Shown here piece after piece: positions 1-4,524 of a stretch of DNA of 5,631 bases. The notes under the pieces are model-generated. The model saw only the letters and a list, made by a program, of their open reading frames with translations, made no database searches and was not told the DNA's origin. The DNA is from Acidobacteriaceae bacterium. Its GTDB lineage: Bacteria > Acidobacteriota > Terriglobia > Terriglobales > Acidobacteriaceae. A program made the position numbers and the translations under genes. Location: NCBI GenBank assembly GCA_030040395.1, contig JASHTU010000314.1, positions 1 to 5,631 on the forward strand, given 5' to 3'. The stretch's first letter is position 1. Each line of letters begins with the position of its first letter.

Positions 1-452
1 TTGATAAAGTCCGGCGCATCGCTCACACTGAGCGCGTTAGACCCGTCGAGGATCGCGAGGTCTTCGCGCATCCTGTCGCCTTCGAAGATGCTTATGAAGA
101 CAATGGCGCAGCTCCGGCCCTGGGTGGCGTCCGTAACTCTCAGCACGTGGACGGGAAGTTTGTTGATGGACTCATGGGCGGCGATATCGTCCATGACTCG
201 GCCGAAAGGATCGCGCCCGAGAATGCAGATGTCGAAACTGGAGCGCTGCGGCGCCGGGCCGGCGATGCGCGTGAACCTGCCAAAGTTGAGCAGATACGCG
301 GCCTTGACCTCATATTCGGTGGGCCTGGTCTGCGTCCAAGCCCACGCGGCTTGCAGCAGAAAGAGCAGCGCCGCCACCGCGGGACGCAACCGCGCCCCTG
401 CCCGCTTGGCCGAAGCGCGGCGCACCAGCTCGTTTGGAGCAACGGCCTCCAT
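1..452 (-). CDS. YfiR-like periplasmic protein (DUF4154), 3' end cut by window edge
   Basis: The ATG is at 452-450 and the frame stays open for 150 codons to the left edge, so only the N-terminal part is present. Residues 1-38 look like a signal peptide: a basic stretch (RRASAKRAGARLR), a hydrophobic core (PAVAALLFLLQAAWA) and likely cleavage after AWA. The mature part shows the YfiR/DUF4154 pattern: EYEVKAAYLLNFGRFT (46-61), FDICILGRDPFG (73-84), ESINKLPV (94-101), CAIVFIS (115-121) and LSVSDAPDF (141-149). In Pseudomonas, YfiR is a periplasmic repressor of the diguanylate cyclase YfiN and has Cys71-Cys110 and Cys145-Cys152 pairs. Cys76 and Cys115 here sit where the first pair would be; the second would lie beyond the edge. 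No YfiN partner is visible, so the c-di-GMP role is inference. In other bacteria this domain also accompanies sensor kinases. The gene is divergent from galM. Family assignment is fairly sure; the exact start is less so because no strong Shine-Dalgarno is present. Confidence 0.85.
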   Translation of the reverse strand, partial: MEAVAPNELVRRASAKRAGARLRPAVAALLFLLQAAWAWTQTRPTEYEVKAAYLLNFGRFTRIAGPAPQRSSFDICILGRDPFGRVMDDIAAHESINKLPVHVLRVTDATQGRSCAIVFISIFEGDRMREDLAILDGSNALSVSDAPDFI

Positions 453-462
453 TGTCTTCCGA

Positions 463-468
463 AGTATA
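463..468 (-). promoter_or_regulatory. Candidate -10 hexamer for the yfiR-like gene
   Basis: Read on the minus strand, TATACT (468 to 463) matches five of six positions of the bacterial -10 consensus and ends ten bases before the ATG at 452. No recognisable -35 is seen 16-18 bases upstream. Transcription from here would leave a leader of only a few bases. The short GGAAG just before the ATG is too close to be a normal ribosome binding site. Confidence 0.35.
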
Positions 469-543
469 ACGGCTGCGCGTCCCGCGCCTCCGCGCCCTGG
501 AGCACTTCTCCTTCTGCGGTGTACCGAAGCCGGGAACTCAAGC

Positions 544-566
544 GGCGATTCGTTCAAAGAATCGCC
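544..566. promoter_or_regulatory. Perfect 8-bp dyad in the divergent yfiR-galM intergenic region
   Basis: GGCGATTC at 544-551 is repeated as its exact reverse complement GAATCGCC at 559-566, with a 7-base centre (GTTCAAA). Neither strand has a T-run after it, so it does not look like an intrinsic terminator. It lies about 92 bases upstream of the minus-strand ATG and about 124 upstream of the galM ATG, a normal place for an operator shared by divergent genes. The binding protein is unknown; a chance hairpin is possible. Confidence 0.4.
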
Positions 567-592
567 CCTTATGGAAATTGAAAGGGCTGCAT

Positions 593-621
593 GTGAAGGA
601 GAAGCGCTTTGGAGGTATACC
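593..621 (+). promoter_or_regulatory. Weak candidate promoter for galM
   Basis: TATACC at 616-621 matches four of six -10 positions and GTGAAG at 593-598 matches three of six -35 positions, with a 17-base spacer. This is the best pair I can find upstream of galM, but it is weak. It would give a leader of about 60 bases. Confidence 0.2.
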
Positions 622-679
622 ATTCAGAAAAACGCTTTATTCCGCGGCGCGGACCCACTTGCGATCCGCCGCGTGCGTT

Positions 680-684
680 AGGAG
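680..684 (+). promoter_or_regulatory. Shine-Dalgarno of galM
   Basis: AGGAG at 680-684 lies six bases before the ATG at 691. It is the clearest ribosome binding site in the window and fixes the galM start. Just upstream, 643-649 and 667-673 are exact 7-base inverted repeats (CGCGGCG/CGCCGCG) that could fold in the leader without covering the Shine-Dalgarno. Confidence 0.8.
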
Positions 685-690
685 AACGAA

Positions 691-1728
691 ATGACCAAAT
701 CGCTTTGGGGCAAAACCGCGGAGGGAGCAGACGTTCACCTCTACACCCTCACCAGTGGCGAAATCGAGGTGCGAGTCACCGATTTCGGCGCGCACCTGGT
801 CAGCATCCGCACCCCCGACCGCGCCGGCAAAATGGCCGACGTCGTCCTCGGCTTCGACTCGCTCGAAGGCTATCTGCGCGTCCCCAACGGCCACCTCGGC
901 GCGGTGGTTGGCCGCTACGGCAACCGCATCGCCCTCGGCCGGTTTGTGATTGACGGCGAAACCTTCCAGATTCCCGTCAACAATGGACCCAACGCCCTCC
1001 ACGGTGGCCCCAAGGGCTTCGACCGGTACCTTTGGCAATCTGAAGACCAGCCCCATGGCGTCGAGTTCACGCTGGTGAGCCCTGACGGCGACATGGGTTT
1101 CCCCGGCGCCCTCACCGCGCGCGTCCGTTACACCCTCAGCGCCAGCCTCCTGCGGCTCGACTACACGGCGACCACCGACAAGCCCACCGTGCTGAACCTC
1201 ACCAACCACGCTTACTTCAATCTCCGCGGCGACGATGACGGCGACATCCTGGGTCACCATATCGAACTCAACGCCAGCCGCTACACCCCTGTCGACGCCG
1301 GCCAGATTCCTACCGGCGCCATCGCGGCCGTGGCCGGTACGCCCCTCGATTTCCGCACGCCGGCCCTCATCAGCGCGCGCATCGACGACGATTTCGAGCA
1401 GCTCGCGCTGGGCCGCGGCTACGATCACAACTTCGTCCTCGACGGCCCCGCTGGAACCTTGCGCCGCGCCGCCTACGTCACCGAGCCCTCCTCCGGCCGC
1501 ACCCTCACCGTCGAAACCACCGAGCCCGCCGTCCAGTTCTACACCGGCAACTTCCTCGATGGAACCCTCACCGGCCGCCACGGGAAGAAATACGCCTTCC
1601 GCACCGGCTTCTGCCTCGAAACCCAACATTTTCCCGACTCGCCCAACCACCCTCAGTTCCCCACCACGCTCCTGCGTCCGGGCGAGACCTACCGCTCAAC
1701 CACCACCTTCGCTTTCGGCGCGATTTAA
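691..1728 (+). CDS. galM: Aldose 1-epimerase (mutarotase)
   Basis: 345 residues, the usual length for the GalM family, with ATG start and TAA stop. The enzyme interconverts alpha and beta anomers of D-galactose, D-glucose and related sugars in the cytoplasm and feeds the Leloir pathway. Known active-site features of the family are all visible: Asn78-Arg79 in GRYGNRI, His104 in NGPNALHGG, His173 in LTNHAYFNL (general acid), Asp245 in GYDHNFVL and Glu310 in FCLETQHFPDSPN (general base). The spacing resembles Lactococcus GalM (Arg71, His96, His170, Asp243, Glu304). The segment PAVQFYTGNFLDG (279-291) is also typical. There is no signal peptide. No galK, galT or galE is in view, so the operon context does not show which sugar matters. 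The gene appears complete, with its own Shine-Dalgarno and a strong hairpin after the stop. Confident call. Confidence 0.96.
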   Translation: MTKSLWGKTAEGADVHLYTLTSGEIEVRVTDFGAHLVSIRTPDRAGKMADVVLGFDSLEGYLRVPNGHLGAVVGRYGNRIALGRFVIDGETFQIPVNNGPNALHGGPKGFDRYLWQSEDQPHGVEFTLVSPDGDMGFPGALTARVRYTLSASLLRLDYTATTDKPTVLNLTNHAYFNLRGDDDGDILGHHIELNASRYTPVDAGQIPTGAIAAVAGTPLDFRTPALISARIDDDFEQLALGRGYDHNFVLDGPAGTLRRAAYVTEPSSGRTLTVETTEPAVQFYTGNFLDGTLTGRHGKKYAFRTGFCLETQHFPDSPNHPQFPTTLLRPGETYRSTTTFAFGAI

Positions 1729-1743
1729 GCCAGCCGAGCCCGC

Positions 1744-1772
1744 TTCCCGGGTCCCCCTTCGGGGCCCGGGAA
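1744..1772 (+). terminator. Strong hairpin after galM, no U-tract
   Basis: The stem begins 16 bases after the galM stop. TTCCCGGG (1744-1751) pairs exactly with CCCGGGAA (1765-1772), and the stem continues inward by one T-G wobble and three C-G pairs to a five-base loop (CCTTC, 1756-1760), making 12 pairs. No T-run follows on either strand, so it may be a U-less terminator, an mRNA 3'-end stabiliser or a GC-rich palindromic repeat. Confidence 0.55.
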
Positions 1773-1820
1773 TCCGCTACGCGCGCATCCCACCTTTGCA
1801 GACCGCGAATCCCTGCGCTC

Positions 1821-1826
1821 TACAAT
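1821..1826 (+). promoter_or_regulatory. -10 hexamer of trmJ, placed for a leaderless transcript
   Basis: TACAAT differs from the -10 consensus at one position. Its last base is seven before the first base of the TTG start (1833), the usual distance from a -10 to the transcription start. The transcript would therefore begin at or next to the start codon. There is no Shine-Dalgarno between hexamer and TTG, which agrees with leaderless initiation. A -35 is not convincing: TTTGCA at 1795-1800 has a 20-base spacer. Confidence 0.5.
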
Positions 1827-1832
1827 GGCCTG

Positions 1833-2636
1833 TTGCTCACCGAATCCCAACGCGCCGGGCTCGACGTCATTCTCGTCTCGCCCCGCAACCCGCTCAACAT
1901 CGGCGCGGTCGCGCGCGCCATGGCCAACTTTGGTTTTGCCCGGCTCACCGTCGTCGCCCCTTACCAGGCCCATTGGCAGGAAGCCAAATCCGCCATCGGC
2001 GCCGGGGATCTCCTCCGCCGCGCCAGAGAATGCTCCACCTTGGCCCAGGCTGTGGCCGAGTGCACCCTGGTGGTGGGCACGGGAACCGTCGACCGCCGCA
2101 AGCCTGAACAGCCGGTGCTTCCGCTTCCCTGCCTCGCCCCGCTGGTCCACCAGGAGCTTTCCCGCCAAGGCCGCGTAGCCCTCGTCTTCGGCCCGGAAAA
2201 ACGCGGCTTGACGCGTGACGACCTTTCCTATTGCCACCTGCTGGTTCAAATCCCTACCGATCCCCGCCAGCCCTCCATGAACCTGGGCCAGGCGGTCGCG
2301 GTCTTCCTCTACGAGCTGGCCACGCGCCTCTCCACACCCGGCAGCTACCCACCTTCACCCTCCGCGCCCGACGGCGAAATTCACCCCTCCGCCCTTCAAC
2401 CCTCCACCCGCGCCAACCTGCCCCATCCCCAGTCACCCGCTTCGTCGGGCCGCCTCGATCTCCTCGCCGGAAACATCGAAAAAGTAATGACCGCCGCCAA
2501 CGACTCCCCTCCCGCCATGCACCAGGCCAACCGGCGCGCCCTTCGCCTGCTCCTGCGCCGCTGGCAGCTTTCCGACTCCGACGCGCGCCGCATTCTGCGC
2601 TTCTTCCGCCGCGTGCTGTGGCGCCTCCAGCACTGA
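1833..2636 (+). CDS. trmJ: TrmJ-type SPOUT tRNA (cytidine/uridine-2'-O-)methyltransferase
   Basis: 267 residues. SPOUT (SpoU/TrmH) methyltransferases use S-adenosylmethionine and a knotted fold; TrmJ methylates the 2'-OH of nucleotide 32 in the tRNA anticodon loop. The three family motifs are clear: NPLNIGAVARAMANFGF (19-35, with Asn22 and the catalytic-type Arg28), LVFGPEKRGLTRDDL (117-131) and IPTDPRQPSMNLGQAVAVFLY (140-160). Residues about 166-205 form a Pro/Ser-rich linker, followed by a basic helical tail (207-267) like the TrmJ C-terminal dimerisation region. The TTG at 1833 is chosen because the domain starts within ten residues of it, no ATG or GTG lies upstream in this frame near the promoter, and the next in-frame ATG (residue 30) would remove motif 1. 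The nearby ATG at 1825 is in another frame. A different nucleotide target within the SPOUT family is possible; the fold assignment is secure. Confidence 0.9.
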   Translation: MLTESQRAGLDVILVSPRNPLNIGAVARAMANFGFARLTVVAPYQAHWQEAKSAIGAGDLLRRARECSTLAQAVAECTLVVGTGTVDRRKPEQPVLPLPCLAPLVHQELSRQGRVALVFGPEKRGLTRDDLSYCHLLVQIPTDPRQPSMNLGQAVAVFLYELATRLSTPGSYPPSPSAPDGEIHPSALQPSTRANLPHPQSPASSGRLDLLAGNIEKVMTAANDSPPAMHQANRRALRLLLRRWQLSDSDARRILRFFRRVLWRLQH

Positions 2637-2680
2637 TCCCGCCCACTGATTCCTCTAATCTCTTCCACTGATCCAGCCCA
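2631..2680 (+). repeat. Short direct repeats at the trmJ stop codon
   Basis: CACTGATCC followed by one base and GCCCA occurs at 2631-2645 and again at 2666-2680 with a single mismatch in 15 bases. A third partial copy, CACTGAT, starts at 2644. The TGA in the first copy is the trmJ stop codon. This looks like local duplication at the gene's 3' end rather than a functional site. Confidence 0.5.
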
Positions 2681-2798
2681 TCATTCCGCCCCGGTTGACC
2701 CTGCCCATCCTTTTCGCCCGCCCGCCGGCGAAAGCCAGCCCCGGCGCCATCGCCCGCCCCGGCGTTGCTCGCTCACTGCGAAAAAACCCAAACCCTGC

Positions 2799-2804
2799 TA
2801 GAGT
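2799..2804 (+). promoter_or_regulatory. Candidate -10 hexamer for the tonB-like gene
   Basis: TAGAGT matches four of six -10 positions and lies 17 bases before the ATG at 2822, in a setting (CTAGAGTGGCGCTC) similar to CTACAATGG before trmJ. The leader would be about 11 bases and would contain AAAGG at 2812-2816, five bases before the ATG, a plausible Shine-Dalgarno. No good -35 is seen. This supports ATG 2822 over the TTG at 2765, which would lie upstream of the promoter. Confidence 0.35.
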
Positions 2805-2821
2805 GGCGCTCAAAGGCTCCT

Positions 2822-4018
2822 ATGGCTCCCGGTCGAACCCCATCTCATCCCGTTTCCCCCATGCCGTCGTTTTTTCCAGTCACCGGACCAGCCTTTCGGC
2901 CCGCCACCATCGCCTTCCTGGGCCTGCTCGCCTTCGCAACCAGCCGCCCCATCGCGCCCCAACCCGCGCCCCAACCCGCCTCCCCTGCCCAAACCGCTCC
3001 GCCCTCCATTCCCGCAGCCCACGCGCAATCTCCCCAACCCCGCCCAGCCGCCCCGGCCGAAGCTCAGCCCGGCGTCTCTGAAGACCAGCTCAAGCAGATG
3101 CTGACGGGCAAATTACTCTATCTCCGCGGCGGCTATCTCGACAACTCTCTCGCCTTCAACGAGCACGGCGCCTTACTCGGCCATTCGCCCGCCGGGTCTT
3201 ACACCCTTTGCCTGGTCGAAATCTCCAAGGTGCGGCTCACCAAGCGCAAGCTCGAGCTTGAAGGGGTCCGCTACGGGCTCCATTTTCAGGGCGCCCTCCC
3301 TTATCGGGATTCCTCCTCCGCCGTAGACCGGGTGCGCATCACGCCCAAAGGGAAGGTCCTCAAAATCTCCATCAATCGCGAGCCCCTCGTTAAGCCCAAA
3401 AAAATCAAGGAAAAACCAACCATTCAAGCCGCGCCGCCCGCCGGCCTTGGCGCCGCCACCGTCTCGCCCACCCAAGCCTCCCAAACCCTCCTCGACGCCC
3501 TCCACAACGTCTTTGCCGACGGGCTCGACGCCCGCCTGATCGCCGCCATGCCCCCATTCTGGAAGTGGTATTACCAGGCGGCCGCAGCCAAAACCGGCTT
3601 CCGCCCCACCGATCCGGCCGTCCAGTCGCAAAGCGCGGCCGACCGCAAAGCTCGCCTGCTCACCGGCTTCCAGCCCCCGTCGAATGATTACGCCCAAGCC
3701 GCCGGAGTGGCCGGAATAGCCCTTTACCACGTCGTCATCGGAACCGATGGCAAGCCCGAAGAAATCGCCGTCGCCCGCCCCATCGGCTTCGGACTCGACG
3801 AAAACGCCGTCGACGCCATTCGCAAGGCCCAATTCCAGCCCGCCATGAAGAATGGCGAGCCCGTTCCCGTGCTCCTCGACCTGGTGGTCGAATTCCGCAT
3901 TTACTCCAAGCGCACCGCGGTCGAAAGCGCCACCCCCCAGCAGGCCCAACCGCCCTCCGCTCCCTCGCTTCCCGGCCCCTATAGCCTGCCGCAGCCCAAT
4001 AGCGCGCCGCAGCCCTAA
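2822..4018 (+). CDS. TonB C-terminal-domain envelope protein, acidobacterial type
   Basis: 398 residues from ATG 2822; an in-frame TTG at 2765 and ATG at 2861 are alternatives. Residues 27-39 (PATIAFLGLLAFA) form a hydrophobic segment, a signal peptide or anchor. Residues 44-84 are rich in Pro/Ala/Gln, as expected for a span across the periplasm. Residues 86-190 hold a conserved-looking region (GKLLYLRGGYLDNSLAF, LCLVEISKVRLTKRKLELEGVR) that I associate with acidobacterial TonB-like proteins; its function is not known to me. A basic patch (KPKKIKEK, 191-198) follows. Residues about 290-362 are a typical TonB C-terminal domain: VVIGTDGKPEEI, GFGLDENAVDAIRKAQFQPA, and a final strand LLDLVVEFRI. 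That domain normally contacts the TonB box of outer-membrane transporters. Many acidobacterial homologues are not linked to exbB/exbD, and none is seen here, so energy transduction is unproven. The Pro-rich tail ends inside an 18-bp repeat that continues past the stop. Confidence 0.87.
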   Translation: MAPGRTPSHPVSPMPSFFPVTGPAFRPATIAFLGLLAFATSRPIAPQPAPQPASPAQTAPPSIPAAHAQSPQPRPAAPAEAQPGVSEDQLKQMLTGKLLYLRGGYLDNSLAFNEHGALLGHSPAGSYTLCLVEISKVRLTKRKLELEGVRYGLHFQGALPYRDSSSAVDRVRITPKGKVLKISINREPLVKPKKIKEKPTIQAAPPAGLGAATVSPTQASQTLLDALHNVFADGLDARLIAAMPPFWKWYYQAAAAKTGFRPTDPAVQSQSAADRKARLLTGFQPPSNDYAQAAGVAGIALYHVVIGTDGKPEEIAVARPIGFGLDENAVDAIRKAQFQPAMKNGEPVPVLLDLVVEFRIYSKRTAVESATPQQAQPPSAPSLPGPYSLPQPNSAPQP

Positions 4019-4036
4019 AGCGTGCCGCAGGATTGA
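3983..4036 (+). repeat. Three 18-bp tandem repeats crossing the tonB-like stop codon
   Basis: Copies lie at 3983-4000 (AGCCTGCCGCAGCCCAAT), 4001-4018 (AGCGCGCCGCAGCCCTAA) and 4019-4036 (AGCGTGCCGCAGGATTGA). They are in register with the reading frame and encode SLPQPN, SAPQP-stop and, beyond the stop, SVPQD-stop. The second copy ends in the TAA that terminates the gene, and the third lies in the 3' untranslated part with its own in-frame TGA. Confidence 0.75.
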
Positions 4037-4146
4037 CCCGCGGCGCCCACCCCTTGCGGGCCACCGGCGCTCACCCCGCCAGCCTGTCTTACGCTGCCGC
4101 TCGGCCAGCTCGCTTGTTTGCCTTCTCCCCGCCCACCCCGCCATCC

Positions 4147-4203
4147 GGCGTCTTACGCGCGTCTTACTCGTGTCTTACGCCGGTCTTACACCGGCAAGAC
4201 GCC
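4147..4203. repeat. 11-bp tandem repeat cluster enclosed by an inverted repeat
   Basis: GTCTTAC occurs at 4150, 4161, 4172 and 4183, an exact 11-base period with variable four-base spacers (GCGC, TCGT, GCCG, ACCG). A fifth isolated copy is at 4086-4092. The cluster is bounded by GGCGTCTT (4147-4154) and its exact reverse complement AAGACGCC (4196-4203). Within it GCCGGT (4179-4184) pairs with ACCGGC (4190-4195) around a CTTAC loop. The element type is not identified; a dispersed palindromic intergenic repeat or a multi-site protein target are both possible. Confidence 0.7.
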
Positions 4204-4290
4204 CGTAAAACACCGCCCCGCATGCTCCTTCCTGTCTCACACCACCCCCCGACAACCTGCGCACCTCCACCCCTCCGTCCTTGGGTGCGA

Positions 4291-4316
4291 AGGCGCGGCG
4301 ACTCTTCGCCGAGCCT
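4291..4316. repeat. Stable palindrome, 10 pairs with one mismatch, tetraloop
   Basis: AGGC (4291-4294) pairs with GCCT (4313-4316) and CGGCGA (4296-4301) with TCGCCG (4306-4311), separated by one G-A mismatch (4295/4312) and closed by a CTCT loop (4302-4305). No T-run follows on either strand. It may be a REP-like element or part of a structured transcript end. Confidence 0.55.
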
Positions 4317-4345
4317 GATCGGCCGCACTCCCTCGGGCTTCCCCT

Positions 4346-4366
4346 TACGCGGCGCCGCGCCGCGTA
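4346..4366. repeat. Perfect 8-bp hairpin with five-base loop
   Basis: TACGCGGC (4346-4353) is exactly complementary to GCCGCGTA (4359-4366) around GCCGC. It has no T-run on either side, so a classical intrinsic terminator is not supported. It could still stabilise or end transcripts arriving from either convergent gene. Confidence 0.5.
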
Positions 4367-4455
4367 GCCCCAGAGGCAAGAAAGGACCCGTGCGATAAGC
4401 CCCACCGGCTACATTCCAATCCAGCCCGGGAGTGCCCCGCTTCGCCCCCACCCTC

Positions 4456-4461
4456 TACAAT
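4456..4461 (+). promoter_or_regulatory. Orphan -10-like hexamer
   Basis: TACAAT sits in CTCTACAATCG, almost the same ten-base context as the trmJ -10 (CTCTACAATGG at 1818-1828). It points into the 3' end of the barrel gene, where the only reading frame nearby is a 42-codon one from TTG 4482 to TGA 4608-4610 that begins MSEKPASSPPKAG. No -35 is evident. It may be a chance match, an antisense promoter or the remains of a displaced gene start. Confidence 0.25.
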
Positions 4462-4488
4462 CGAATCCTGCTCCAAGCGATTTGAGTG

Positions 4489-4521
4489 AAAAGCCGGCAT
4501 CCTCCCCGCCGAAGGCCGGGC
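4489..4521 (-). terminator. Weak intrinsic terminator candidate for the barrel gene
   Basis: Read on the minus strand, GCCCGGC (4521-4515) can pair with GCCGGC (4498-4493) with one bulged C, followed directly by TTTT (4492-4489). It starts three bases after the TGA at 4527-4525. The T-run is short. An alternative fold within 4504-4520 (CCCGGCC/GGCGGGG with one mismatch) competes with it. Confidence 0.4.
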
Positions 4522-4524
4522 CCA

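Larger units (their letters stand above)
4019..4524. other. 506-bp convergent intergenic region without a convincing gene
   Basis: This gap lies between the 3' ends of the plus-strand tonB-like gene and the minus-strand barrel gene. Open frames of 66-121 codons on both strands give Pro/Arg-rich translations with no domain pattern and look like GC-rich noise. The region holds the last 18-bp repeat copy, an 11-bp tandem repeat cluster (4147-4203), hairpins at 4260-4289, 4291-4316 and 4346-4366, an orphan -10-like hexamer (4456-4461) and a weak terminator for the barrel gene (4489-4521). No tRNA or known riboswitch was recognised. Confidence 0.6.

Noticed and set aside
1..681. Long plus-strand open frame (226 codons)
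   Set aside because: It is antisense to the yfiR-like gene and its translation has no family pattern. The minus strand gives a signal peptide and clear DUF4154 motifs instead.
637..1650. 337-codon minus-strand open frame opposite galM
   Set aside because: It is Gly/Val/Ala-rich, in the frame expected as a shadow of a GC-rich gene, and galM on the other strand has all its active-site motifs.
1825..2178. ATG at 1825 as an alternative start near trmJ
   Set aside because: It opens a different frame with a Ser/Pro-rich translation. All SPOUT motifs are in the frame of TTG 1833.
2695..2700. TTGACC as a -35 box upstream of the tonB-like gene
   Set aside because: No -10-like hexamer lies 15-19 bases downstream, and the TAGAGT at 2799 is about 100 bases away.
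3173..4144. 323-codon minus-strand open frame opposite the tonB-like gene
   Set aside because: It has a Gly/Arg-rich translation without domains, while the plus strand encodes a recognisable TonB C-terminal domain.
4150..4189. CRISPR-like look of the GTCTTAC repeats
   Set aside because: The repeats are seven bases with four-base spacers, far shorter than CRISPR repeats and spacers, and no cas gene is nearby.
4033..4451. Overlapping small open frames on both strands in the convergent gap
   Set aside because: They are Pro/Arg-rich, mutually overlapping, lack ribosome binding sites and span the repeats and hairpins, so they look like noise.
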